From an uncultured bacterium (GTDB lineage Bacteria > Bacillota > Clostridia > Oscillospirales > Ruminococcaceae), in assembly GCA_905214265.1 (NCBI GenBank), contig CAJMLQ010000078.1, positions 1 through 14,052 on the forward strand: a DNA stretch of 14,052 nucleotides, given 5' to 3'. The position numbers and the translations under genes were made by a program. Positions 6,405 through 12,432 of this stretch are shown piece after piece; positions within the stretch are counted from its first letter, which is position 1, and every line of letters begins with the position of its first letter. The notes beneath the pieces are model-generated. The model did no database searches, was not told where the DNA came from, and worked only from the letters and a program-made list of their open reading frames with translations.

Positions 6405-6713
6405 TTACTCCGCCGGAAGCGTCTCTTTTTCCTTCAGCCGCTGGAAAACCACTTCATAGCCGTCACAGCCGTAATGGAGCGAGCGGTTGACCCGGCTGAT
6501 AGTAGCGGTGCTGGCGCCGGTTTCTGCGACAATGTCGCTGTACACCTTGTTTTCACTGAGCATCTTGGCTACCTGGATGCGCTGAGCCAAGGCCTTCAGC
6601 TCCTGTACGGTGCAGAGGTCTTCGAAAAATTTATAACACTCTTCCATGGTTTTCAGCTCCAGAACGGCGCTGAAGAGGAATTCCACATTGAATTCCCTGA
6701 GCTTTTCATTCAT
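6405..6713 (-). CDS. yerC: YerC/YecD-family TrpR-like DNA-binding regulator
   Basis: This 102-aa all-helical protein matches the YerC/YecD branch of the TrpR superfamily in length and sequence. The N-terminal helices include MEECYKFFEDLCTVQELKALA-like residues (23-43), and the helix-turn-helix is at about 57-78 (VYSDIVAETGASTATISRVN). Family members are small dimeric regulators; from memory, some have been linked to histidine biosynthesis control in Firmicutes, which I treat as unproven here. ATG at 6713 follows GAGAGG by about 9 nt. The gene has a near-consensus promoter with a 15-bp palindrome just after its start site, a likely place for autoregulation. A PHP histidinol-phosphatase-type gene lies about 1.2 kb away. 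Confidence 0.85.
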   Translation of the reverse strand: MNEKLREFNVEFLFSAVLELKTMEECYKFFEDLCTVQELKALAQRIQVAKMLSENKVYSDIVAETGASTATISRVNRSLHYGCDGYEVVFQRLKEKETLPAE

Positions 6714-6757
6714 GTTACCGATCCTCTCTGCCTACCGGCTTCGATTTTTATCCAACT

Positions 6758-6772
6758 CCCGGATGATCCGGG
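6758..6772. promoter_or_regulatory. Palindrome in the yerC leader (operator candidate)
   Basis: CCCGGAT and ATCCGGG are inverted around one base. The predicted yerC transcript starts near 6778, so the site covers about +6 to +20, a classic repressor position. The single central base makes a DNA site more likely than an RNA hairpin. Confidence 0.45.
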
Positions 6773-6784
6773 GCTTCCTCTTTG

Positions 6785-6813
6785 ATTTTAGCACTACACA
6801 GCATGAAAGTCAA
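6785..6813 (-). promoter_or_regulatory. Sigma-A promoter of yerC
   Basis: On the minus strand TTGACT (complement of 6808-6813) and TAAAAT (complement of 6785-6790) are 17 bp apart. The predicted start near 6778 gives a 65-nt leader. The promoter lies in the gap after the acetyltransferase stop at 6876. Confidence 0.75.
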
Positions 6814-6875
6814 CTGTTTTGCGAAAACCTCTTTTCTGGAATTGGAATATTTTTGCCCTGGAAGGATCGCGGACC

Positions 6876-7481
6876 TCAGGTAGTGCGGATCCGGTAAAAA
6901 GAAGCGGACTTTCGGGAGCGGCCGAAAAGCCCCTTTTTTCGGGGCTGGGTCATCTCATAAACGATACAGTCGAAGAGGCCGTTGGCGGTGGATACCGGCA
7001 GGATCTCCCCTACACGCATGGTCATGCCGGCCTTCTGCATCACCCGGCCGCTGGCCGGGTTTTCCATAGCGTGTTTGGCGATGACGGCACGGTAACCTAC
7101 TACATTGAGGCCGAAATCCAGCACCGCGCGCAGCGCCTCGGTGGCATAACCGTGGTTCCACCAGGGCTCGCCCAGGCAGTAGCCTGCCTCGCTGCGGCGG
7201 GGGTCGTCCGCGCATTCCACCAGCCCGATGGAGCCGACAGGGAATCCCAACTCCTTGGGGACAACAGCCCATTCGTAAAAATCCTTGTTGCGGTACTCGC
7301 GGATCCAGTTGCAAAGAACCTGGCGGGTCTCCTCGGGGGTTTTGTGGGCGGCCCAGACCAGGCAGCGGGTAACATGGGGGTTGCTGGCCCAGTTGTGAAA
7401 CATGGCATCGGTGTCCTCTGCGGTAAAGCGGCGGAGGATCAGGCGGTCTGTTTCGAGAATCACAGTGCCCAGATGTCTCAA
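6876..7481 (-). CDS. GNAT acetyltransferase, RimJ/RimL type
   Basis: This 201-aa GNAT protein has the RimJ/RimL layout: N-terminal LETDRLILRRFTAEDTDAMF (9-28), a central EWAVVPKELGFPVGSIGL strand pair, the acetyl-CoA loop GEPWWNHGYATEAL (104-117) and the late NPASGRVMQKAGM segment (141-153). Members acetylate protein N-termini or small amines. The start is TTG at 7481, 8 nt after AAAGGAG; the only nearby ATG is out of frame and stops at once, and the next in-frame ATG is residue 27. The last 20 or so residues (PRKKGLFGRSRKSASFYRIR) form an unusually basic tail beyond the domain. A 5-bp hairpin (7501-7514) precedes the ribosome site. I see no clear promoter of its own; read-through from the ncRNA promoter at 7821-7830 is possible. 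Confidence 0.83.
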   Translation of the reverse strand: MRHLGTVILETDRLILRRFTAEDTDAMFHNWASNPHVTRCLVWAAHKTPEETRQVLCNWIREYRNKDFYEWAVVPKELGFPVGSIGLVECADDPRRSEAGYCLGEPWWNHGYATEALRAVLDFGLNVVGYRAVIAKHAMENPASGRVMQKAGMTMRVGEILPVSTANGLFDCIVYEMTQPRKKGLFGRSRKSASFYRIRTT

Positions 7482-7500
7482 AGCGGCATCTCCTTTGCGG

Positions 7501-7514
7501 CCTGCAAAAGCAGG
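7501..7514 (-). other. Small hairpin before the acetyltransferase ribosome site
   Basis: CCTGC and GCAGG form a 5-bp stem with a 4-base loop, a few nucleotides upstream of AAAGGAG on the minus strand. It has no T-run, so it is not a terminator. It might influence translation of the TTG-started gene. Confidence 0.3.
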
Positions 7515-7587
7515 ATGGTAACGGCCGTCTCAAAACGGATAAAAATTTTGGGCGGCACATGTCGGATTTTCCCAGAACGGACATAGG

Positions 7588-7601
7588 AATCCGGCCGGAT
7601 T
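7588..7601. promoter_or_regulatory. 14-bp perfect palindrome in the plus-strand promoter spacer
   Basis: AATCCGGCCGGATT is its own reverse complement. It sits between the -35 and -10 positions of the plus-strand promoter whose -10 is at 7607-7612, where a bound dimer would exclude RNA polymerase. Its CCGGAT halves also occur, oppositely arranged, in the yerC leader palindrome. Confidence 0.4.
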
Positions 7602-7602
7602 T

Positions 7603-7612
7603 GTGCTATAAT
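7603..7612 (+). promoter_or_regulatory. Extended -10 promoter reading toward the PHP operon
   Basis: GTGCTATAAT gives TGC plus a perfect TATAAT (7607-7612). The -35 position is poor. Transcription would start near 7619-7620, cross the whole ncRNA locus in antisense and reach the PHP gene at 7877 with a leader of about 257 nt. I found no better promoter for that operon. Confidence 0.5.
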
Positions 7613-7635
7613 AACCTCAGGGCTTTTTTCCTGCG

Positions 7636-7815
7636 GAAAAGGAAAGCCGCTGTCGCGGCCTTTGGAGCCTGATAAACATGGAACGCGCCCTTTCGGAAGA
7701 CGGCGTCTCATGGCCGATTCCACATCTGTAAGACCAAGACGGGGCGGTTTCAAAATCGCCTGAGCCGCGCGGTCTCATCGATACTCCGCAAAGACTCCGC
7801 GGTGCAGCTATTTCC
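7636..7815 (-). ncRNA. Structured RNA of about 175-180 nt, 6S (SsrS)-like
   Basis: On the minus strand the RNA would begin GGAAA at 7815, 6 nt after a TATAAT, and the 5' and 3' ends pair. GGAAA (7811-7815) pairs with UUUCC (7641-7645), GCUGC (7804-7808) with GCGGC (7646-7650), CGCGG (7797-7801) with CCGCG (7654-7658), CUUUG (7789-7793) with CAAAG (7660-7664) and GAUGA (7775-7779) with UUAUC (7671-7675). An open centre follows, whose 3' side holds a UCC-GAAA-GGG hairpin. An apical stem pairs CUCA (7761-7764) with UGAG (7707-7710). A closing stem, central bubble and apical stem of this length are the 6S RNA plan, which mimics an open promoter to bind sigma-A polymerase. G-U pairs on this strand become A-C mismatches on the other, supporting the minus strand. 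A UUUCCUUUU tail could end it. The family is an inference; another structured RNA is possible. Confidence 0.5.
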
Positions 7816-7820
7816 TTTCT

Positions 7821-7830
7821 ATTATAGCAC
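7821..7830 (-). promoter_or_regulatory. Extended -10 promoter of the 6S-like RNA
   Basis: On the minus strand GTGCTATAAT gives TGC plus a perfect TATAAT (complement of 7821-7826), placing +1 at about 7814-7815, exactly where the closing stem begins. The -35 is weak. The 12-base string TGTGCTATAATA is repeated in inverted orientation at 7602-7613. Confidence 0.6.
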
Positions 7831-7876
7831 ATCCGTCAACAAAATAACACGGCTTTGCCGGAAAGTCAAGGTGCTT

Positions 7877-8689
7877 ATGAAAAATCTTGTCGATTTGCAT
7901 GTCCACACCGGCCACAGTTTTGACAGTGAAGAAACCATCGAGGCGCTTTGCCAGAGAGCGGACGCGTTGGAACTGGCCGCCTTTGCCGTCACCGATCACT
8001 GCGATGTGAACGCGCAGTCCCTTCCCGAGGCGCGCACTCTGGTTTCCGCGTCCGCGGCGGACGTCCGGCGGATAAGAAATCAGTGTTCGGCGGAAATTCT
8101 GACCGGCGTGGAGCTTGGGGAACCACTGGAGGATCCGGCTTATGCGGAGGAAATCCTGGGACTGGAGCCTTACGACGTGGTGCTGGGCTCTGTCCACAAT
8201 CTGCCAGGAATGGAGGACTTTTATTTTCTTGACTGCAGCACCTGTGACCTCCACACCCTTCTGGAACCTTATTTTGAAGAACTGATCCGGCTGGCCCAGT
8301 GGGGGAAGTGCGACATTATCACCCACATCACTTATCCCCTTCGGTATATTGAGGGAAAATATGGGCGGAACGTGGACTTGGATCCCTACAGCAGCCTGGT
8401 GGATGAGCTCTTCCGGACCATGATCGCTGGGGGGCTCACCCTGGAGGTCAATTCTAGCGGCCTGCGGCAGGAGATCGGGAAGCCCTCGCCGGACGAGCGG
8501 TTCCTGAGGCGGTACTATGAGCTGGGCGGCCGAAAGCTGGCTTTCGGTTCAGACGCCCACGCGGCGAAAGATTTGGGAAGCGGCATTCGGACCTGTCAGG
8601 AAATGGCGCGGCGGCTGGGCTTTACGGAGGCGGTCTCCTTCCGGGGACGTCAAGCTTATAAAATCGCACTGGTGGATACCGGGCACTGA
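7877..8689 (+). CDS. PHP-domain histidinol-phosphatase-type phosphoesterase (HisJ-like)
   Basis: This 270-aa PHP protein, the usual HisJ length, carries the metal-binding motifs of the family. These are DLHVHT (6-11; H8, H10), FAVTDHCD (36-43; D40, H41), TGVELGE (76-82; E79), GSVHN (104-108; H107), ITHITYP (148-154; H150), EVNSSG (190-195) and GSDAH (224-228; D226, H228). PHP enzymes of this type dephosphorylate histidinol phosphate or similar small phosphates using a metal cluster. No other histidine biosynthesis gene is in the window, so the substrate is uncertain. ATG at 7877 is preferred over an earlier in-frame alternative near 7802 because the family motif begins a few residues later and AAGG lies about 6 nt upstream. 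It heads a close-packed plus-strand gene row. Confidence 0.85.
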   Translation: MKNLVDLHVHTGHSFDSEETIEALCQRADALELAAFAVTDHCDVNAQSLPEARTLVSASAADVRRIRNQCSAEILTGVELGEPLEDPAYAEEILGLEPYDVVLGSVHNLPGMEDFYFLDCSTCDLHTLLEPYFEELIRLAQWGKCDIITHITYPLRYIEGKYGRNVDLDPYSSLVDELFRTMIAGGLTLEVNSSGLRQEIGKPSPDERFLRRYYELGGRKLAFGSDAHAAKDLGSGIRTCQEMARRLGFTEAVSFRGRQAYKIALVDTGH

Positions 8690-8713
8690 AATGGGGTGCC
8701 GGAAAGGATTTTT

Positions 8714-9262
8714 ATGGAACGCATCATCAAAGCCATGACGCCGGAACACAGGCTGGATTCACTTGATTTTGTGGAGACCGTTTTTCGAGAGCACCAGGAC
8801 AAGGCAGAGGGGAAACTCGTCCGGCGTCTGGTGGAGGAAATCCGGGAAAAGTTCTTCTACCTTCCGGAGCTGGAACTGATTATGACCGATGAGACCGATC
8901 GGCTGTTGGGCTATGTGATGTTTTCCCGGTTTGAGCTGGAAGGACGGTACGGGGATGAACTGCTGATCCTGACCCCTGCGGCAGTGCGGACGGAACTACA
9001 GCGCCAGCACATCTCCAAGGAACTGATCGAGTACGGCTTCCAGGAGGCAGTGCGGCTGGGTTTCCGGGCAGTCCTGGTTGAGGGAAATCCTCGCAACTAC
9101 CGAGCCAGGGGCTTTGTGACGGCGGCGGATCACGGCATCCTCCCGGGGAAGACCGTGCACCTGCCCCACATCGACTGCCTGATGGTCAGAGAACTGGTGT
9201 CCGGCGCGCTGGAGCACATTCACGGGATTGTAGAATATGACTGCTATGAGACTTTGATGTAG
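8714..9262 (+). CDS. GNAT-family protein, YhbS-like, with altered acetyl-CoA loop
   Basis: This 182-aa protein matches the YhbS-like GNAT layout: LLGYVMFSRFEL (64-75), LLILTPAAVRTELQRQHISK (83-102) and FRAVLVEGNPRNYRARGF (117-134). In most relatives the loop before helix 3 reads QGKGIG; here it is QRQHIS (96-101), so both glycines that contact the CoA pyrophosphate are replaced (H99, S101). Either CoA binding has changed or activity is lost. ATG at 8714 follows AAAGG by 6 nt; the GTG at 8696 has no good ribosome site. The gene starts 24 nt after the PHP stop and is likely co-transcribed. The substrate is unknown. Confidence 0.78.
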   Translation: MERIIKAMTPEHRLDSLDFVETVFREHQDKAEGKLVRRLVEEIREKFFYLPELELIMTDETDRLLGYVMFSRFELEGRYGDELLILTPAAVRTELQRQHISKELIEYGFQEAVRLGFRAVLVEGNPRNYRARGFVTAADHGILPGKTVHLPHIDCLMVRELVSGALEHIHGIVEYDCYETLM

Positions 9263-9294
9263 CAGAACGATCAACGATACGGAGAAAATGAGCA

Positions 9295-9906
9295 ATGGAT
9301 TTTCAGGAAACCAAGGAACGGATGCACGGGGGCCGGCTTTACTACTGCACCGACCCGGAACTTCAGGCGGAGCAAGCCGCCTGTCTGGACCTTCTATATG
9401 ATTTTAACCAGACTCGCCCCTCCGAGGGGAAAAAGCGAGCGGAGCTGCTGAAAAAGCTGTTGGCCGAAATGGGGACGGACTGCTACATCGAACCGCCCCT
9501 CCACGCCAACTGGGGAAAACACACCCATCTGGGGGACTGCGTTTACGCTAATTTCGGGCTGACGCTGGTGGATGATACCGATATTTTTATCGGCAGCTGC
9601 ACGATGCTAGGGCCCAATGTGGTGCTGGCCACGGCAGGACATCCTGTGCGGCCGGATCTCCGTCGGAAGCAGGCCCAGTACAATCTTCCCATCCGCATCG
9701 GCGAAAACGTTTGGCTTGGGGCAGGAGTCGTTGTCCTGCCCGGCGTGACCATTGGGGAAAATTCCGTCATCGGCGCGGGGAGCATCGTGACTAGGGACAT
9801 CCCCGCCAATGTGGTGGCGGTGGGAAACCCCTGCCGGGTCCTGCGGGAAATCAACGACCGGGATCGGGAATACTATTTCCGGGACCGGAAGATCGACATT
9901 GACTGA
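9295..9906 (+). CDS. Sugar O-acetyltransferase, left-handed beta-helix (Maa/LacA/NodL type)
   Basis: This 203-aa protein has an N-terminal helical Mac domain (about 1-60: TKERMHGGRLYYCTDPEL, then ACLDLLYDFN) and hexapeptide repeats of the left-handed beta-helix (about 65-185). These include the catalytic ATAGHPV (112-118, H116), YANFG (84-88) and the closing GENVWLGAGVVVLPGVTIG repeats with AVGNPCRVLR. Enzymes of this family transfer acetyl from acetyl-CoA to the 6-hydroxyl of glucosides or maltose. ATG at 9295 follows GGAG by 10 nt; the earlier ATG at 9288 is in another frame. It lies 32 nt after the GNAT gene within the same row. Confidence 0.9.
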   Translation: MDFQETKERMHGGRLYYCTDPELQAEQAACLDLLYDFNQTRPSEGKKRAELLKKLLAEMGTDCYIEPPLHANWGKHTHLGDCVYANFGLTLVDDTDIFIGSCTMLGPNVVLATAGHPVRPDLRRKQAQYNLPIRIGENVWLGAGVVVLPGVTIGENSVIGAGSIVTRDIPANVVAVGNPCRVLREINDRDREYYFRDRKIDID

Positions 9907-9920
9907 CAGGGGGAGAGTTT

Positions 9921-10247
9921 ATGGGAATCTGCCTTCGGAAAAGCCAGCTCGCCGGGAGCTGCTATTTTGAGTTCCAAAGGGGCTGGCAGGATGGCCGATT
10001 CTGGCTGGCTGACTCTCTCTATCTGCCGGACGAGGATTTCGATCGCCTGGAGCTCCCTTCGCTGCTTTTCCGGGTGATACCGGAATTCAATTATTACGGC
10101 CCTACGCGGGTCACCACCACCCAGTGGGCGGAAGTCCTGGCGCAGTCTGCCAAGGCCGGACTGGGCACCCGGGCAGTTTTGCAAGAGATTAATCAATGGG
10201 TCCGGGAGCTACCCCAGGAGCCGGGCTTCTCCGTTTTGGGCATCTGA
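9921..10247 (+). CDS. Protein of unknown function, 108 aa
   Basis: A small soluble-looking protein with a ribosome site (GGGGGAG, 5-nt spacing) and ATG at 9921, 14 nt after the acetyltransferase stop and 20 nt before hslO, so almost certainly co-transcribed. It is rich in aromatics (ADSLYLPDEDFDRLELPSLL around 30-49, VIPEFNYYGPTRVTTTQWAE around 52-71), has one Cys (C14 in GSCYFEF) and ends with a helix-like REL-rich segment. No transmembrane segment or catalytic motif is evident. I do not recognise the family. The neat spacing and absence of frame damage argue it is a real gene. Confidence 0.7.
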   Translation: MGICLRKSQLAGSCYFEFQRGWQDGRFWLADSLYLPDEDFDRLELPSLLFRVIPEFNYYGPTRVTTTQWAEVLAQSAKAGLGTRAVLQEINQWVRELPQEPGFSVLGI

Positions 10248-10267
10248 ACACGAAAGGAAGATTTTTT

Positions 10268-11149
10268 ATGGCAACGCTTACCCGCGCGCTTTCCGCCGAC
10301 GGTTCGGTGATGGCGATGGCCATCGATTCCACCGACATCGCCGCCCGGATCGAAGCAATCCACCATACCTCTGCCGTGATGACGGCCGCGGCCGGCCGGC
10401 TGGCCACCGCCGCCTCAATGATGGGGCTGCTACTAAAGGGAGAAGGGGATTCCCTGACCCTCCGGCTGGACGGAGGCGGACCCGCTGGGACCATTATCGC
10501 CGTTTCCGACAGTTCCGGCAACGTCAAGGCCTACGCACAGAATCCTGTGGTGGAGCTGCCCCTGAACAGCCAGGGAAAACTGGATGTAGCCGGGGCAGTG
10601 GGGAAAAACGGCTATCTCAGCGTCATCAAGGATCTGGGGCTGAAGGAGCCGTACAGCGGCCAGACCCCCATCGTCTCCGGCGAAATCGCTGAGGACGTCA
10701 CCAATTACTACGCGGTCAGCGAACAGACGCCCACCGTCTGTGCTCTAGGGGTGCTGGTCAACCCGGATCTGACCGTCCGGGCCGCGGGTGGGTTCCTGAT
10801 CCAGTTGCTTCCCTTTGCCGGGCAGGAGGCGATTGATGTGCTGGAACGGAATATCAGCGGCATTCAGCCGGTTTCCGCCATGATCGACCAGGAGATGACC
10901 CCGGAGGAGATCTGCCGCCTGGTCCTTGCCGGGCTGGAGCCCCGGATCACCGGAAGCTGCACTCCGTCCTACCGCTGCGACTGTAGCCAGGAGCGGGTGG
11001 AACGCGCGGTGGTCAGCCTGGGGCGGGATCAACTCCGGCAGCTCATCGAAGAAGACCACGGCACCGAGGTCTGCTGCCACTTCTGCGGAAAAAAGTACCG
11101 CTTCAGCGAGGAGGAGCTTCGGGAGATCCTCCAACGTGCAACCCACTGA
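10268..11149 (+). CDS. hslO: Hsp33, redox-regulated molecular chaperone
   Basis: This 293-aa protein has the standard Hsp33 length. The N-terminal folding domain carries SVMAMAIDSTDIAARI (13-28) and the GLLLKGEGDSLTLRLDGGGP stretch (53-72); AYAQNP (88-93) and the GGFLIQLLP core (174-182) are also typical. The C-terminal redox switch holds four zinc cysteines as C237-x-C239 and C270-x-x-C273, 30 residues apart. Reduced, it binds zinc and is inactive; oxidation to disulfides activates it as a holdase against unfolding. An extra cysteine, C269, sits beside the zinc ligand C270. ATG at 10268 follows an AAAGGAAG site; the frame is open from 10196 but that part has no ribosome site and overlaps the previous gene. 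Confidence 0.95.
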   Translation: MATLTRALSADGSVMAMAIDSTDIAARIEAIHHTSAVMTAAAGRLATAASMMGLLLKGEGDSLTLRLDGGGPAGTIIAVSDSSGNVKAYAQNPVVELPLNSQGKLDVAGAVGKNGYLSVIKDLGLKEPYSGQTPIVSGEIAEDVTNYYAVSEQTPTVCALGVLVNPDLTVRAAGGFLIQLLPFAGQEAIDVLERNISGIQPVSAMIDQEMTPEEICRLVLAGLEPRITGSCTPSYRCDCSQERVERAVVSLGRDQLRQLIEEDHGTEVCCHFCGKKYRFSEEELREILQRATH

Positions 11150-11171
11150 CACCGAATAGAAAGGCGGTTTC

Positions 11172-11939
11172 ATGAGAGTCATGATGATCGGCGACGTCGT
11201 CAGCCAGCCGGGCTGCGACTTCCTGCGCCAAACACTTCCGGCATTTAAAAAAGAGCAAAAAATCGACGCTGTGGTCTGCAACGGGGAAAATTCCGCCGTT
11301 GGAAACGGGGTTCTGCCTCATTCGGCGGACTTCCTGTTCGACAGAGGGGTGGATGTCATCACCGGCGGAAACCACACCCTCCGCCGCCGGGAGATCCAGG
11401 ATTATCTGGATGAACATCCGGCCTTGCTGCGTCCTGCCAACTATCCGGAGGGCTGCTATGGAAACGGCTGGTATAAGCTGGATCTGGGGTTCGCCTCCCT
11501 GCTGGTGATCAACGTCATGGGGCAGGTCTATCTGGACCCCATCGGCAGCCCCTTTTCCTGCTGCGATCGGATCCTGCGGGAGGTGCAGGCCGACTTTACC
11601 GTGGTGGACTTCCACGCGGAGGCCACGGGAGAGAAGATGGCGTTAGGGTATTACCTGGATGGCCGGGTTTCGGCGGTGGTGGGGACCCACACCCACGTTC
11701 AGACCGCCGATGAAACCATCCTGCCCGGTGGAACGGCGTACATTTCCGACCTGGGGATGACTGGGCCCATTCACTCCATTTTGGGCGTCAGCCCGGACAA
11801 CATCATCCGGCGGATGACCACTTATCTCCCCACCCGGTTCGAAGTGCCCAATTCCCCCTGCAAAATGGAAGGCGTTGTGCTGGATCTGGACCGGAAAACC
11901 GGGAAATGTGTGAAAATTTCTCGATTTCAGATGTCATAA
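11172..11939 (+). CDS. ymdB: YmdB-type metallophosphoesterase (TIGR00282 family)
   Basis: This 255-aa protein matches YmdB in length and metal-binding residues: D8 (MIGDVV), E39-N40 (NGEN), N67-H68 (GGNHTL), H148 (DFHAE), H173 and H175 (GTHTH). Relatives are dinuclear-metal phosphodiesterases that hydrolyse 2',3'-cyclic nucleotides and, in Bacillus, affect biofilm and RNA decay. The usual GNHTWD is GNHTLR here. ATG at 11172 follows AAAGGCGG. It lies 22 nt after hslO and 140 nt before spoVS; ymdB-spoVS order is also found in Bacillus subtilis, though there rny precedes it. No terminator separates it from spoVS, so some read-through is likely. Confidence 0.92.
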   Translation: MRVMMIGDVVSQPGCDFLRQTLPAFKKEQKIDAVVCNGENSAVGNGVLPHSADFLFDRGVDVITGGNHTLRRREIQDYLDEHPALLRPANYPEGCYGNGWYKLDLGFASLLVINVMGQVYLDPIGSPFSCCDRILREVQADFTVVDFHAEATGEKMALGYYLDGRVSAVVGTHTHVQTADETILPGGTAYISDLGMTGPIHSILGVSPDNIIRRMTTYLPTRFEVPNSPCKMEGVVLDLDRKTGKCVKISRFQMS

Positions 11940-11962
11940 TTGATAAAAAAAGAAAAAATCTC

Positions 11963-11991
11963 TTGAATATTTTGTTTGTTCGGTTTATAAT
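11963..11991 (+). promoter_or_regulatory. Sigma-A promoter of spoVS
   Basis: TTGAAT (11963-11968) and TATAAT (11986-11991) are 17 bp apart, with an A-rich stretch upstream. The predicted start near 11998 gives a leader of about 82 nt. In Bacillus spoVS is under SigH; a SigH match here is not convincing. Confidence 0.75.
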
Positions 11992-12014
11992 CAAAGTAGG
12001 GTAATCCACTATAT

Positions 12015-12052
12015 GCCAGCCTTGCGAAGGTCTGCGCAGGGCTGTGGCTGGC
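12015..12052 (+). other. Stable hairpin in the spoVS 5' UTR
   Basis: GCCAGCC (12015-12021) pairs with GGCTGGC (12046-12052), and inside it CTTGCG (12021-12026) can pair with CGCAGG (12035-12040). No T-run follows, so it is not a terminator. A second short pairing, CCGA with TCGG, overlaps the first bases of the ribosome site. Possible translation control or mRNA stabiliser. Confidence 0.4.
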
Positions 12053-12079
12053 CCGACAAACGATTCGGAGGGATTTTGA

Positions 12080-12340
12080 ATGGACATACTCAAAGTTTCA
12101 GCAAAGTCGATACCCAATTCCGTTGCGGGCGCCATTGCGGGCGTAATCCGGGAAAAAGGCCTTGTGGAGATTCAGGCCATCGGTGCGGGAGCGGCCAACC
12201 AGGCGATCAAATCAGTGGCCATTGCGCGGGGATATCTTGCTCCGGCGGGTATTGATCTCATCTGCAAGCCCGCCTTTGCGAATGTTGACATCGACGGTTC
12301 GGAACGGACGGCGATTAAGCTGATTGTGGAACCGCGCTGA
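12080..12340 (+). CDS. spoVS: SpoVS, stage V sporulation protein S
   Basis: This 86-aa protein is near the family length and full of conserved SpoVS text: LKVSAKSIPNSVAGAIAGVI (4-23), EIQAIGAGAANQAIKSVAIA (30-49) and DLICKPAFANVDIDGSERTA (59-78). It has an Alba-like nucleic-acid-binding fold and supports spore coat and cortex assembly in Bacillus. ATG at 12080 follows GGAGG by 8 nt. It has its own promoter, structured leader and terminator, so it is a monocistronic unit next to ymdB. It is the clearest evidence in the window for a spore-forming lineage, although SpoVS also occurs in non-sporulating bacteria. Confidence 0.95.
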   Translation: MDILKVSAKSIPNSVAGAIAGVIREKGLVEIQAIGAGAANQAIKSVAIARGYLAPAGIDLICKPAFANVDIDGSERTAIKLIVEPR

Positions 12341-12360
12341 AAAATTACCAGCGAAAGCAG

Positions 12361-12400
12361 CGGTGCAGACTTTGGCCTGCGCCGCCGTTTTTGTTGTTTT
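12361..12400 (+). terminator. Intrinsic terminator of spoVS
   Basis: An 8-bp stem with one G-U pair (CGGTGCAG at 12361-12368 with CTGCGCCG at 12377-12384) is followed by CCG, TTTTT and GTTGTTTT. It lies 20 nt past the spoVS stop. Confidence 0.75.
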
Positions 12401-12432
12401 CGGAGCGTAGAAAATGATAGGAGGGATTTTCT

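Noticed and set aside
6908..6952. GC-rich hairpin near the end of the acetyltransferase gene as a terminator
   Set aside because: It lies inside the coding sequence and has no T-run after it on either strand.
7619..7825. The structured RNA read on the plus strand
   Set aside because: Several helix pairs become A-C mismatches and the 5' end would carry about 20 unpaired extra bases.
7602..7831. Inverted 12-base repeats as ends of a small mobile element
   Set aside because: Each repeat contains a TGnTATAAT promoter core, no target-site duplication is visible, and the interior folds as an RNA; promoters explain the repeats better.
7478..7832. Minus-strand open frames across the gap that holds the structured RNA
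   Set aside because: They lack ribosome sites and family signatures, overlap each other, and coincide with the paired RNA structure.
11941..11975. SigH promoter for spoVS
   Set aside because: A GAATAT core exists but no AGGA-type -35 lies at the right distance; the sigma-A match at 11963-11991 is far better.
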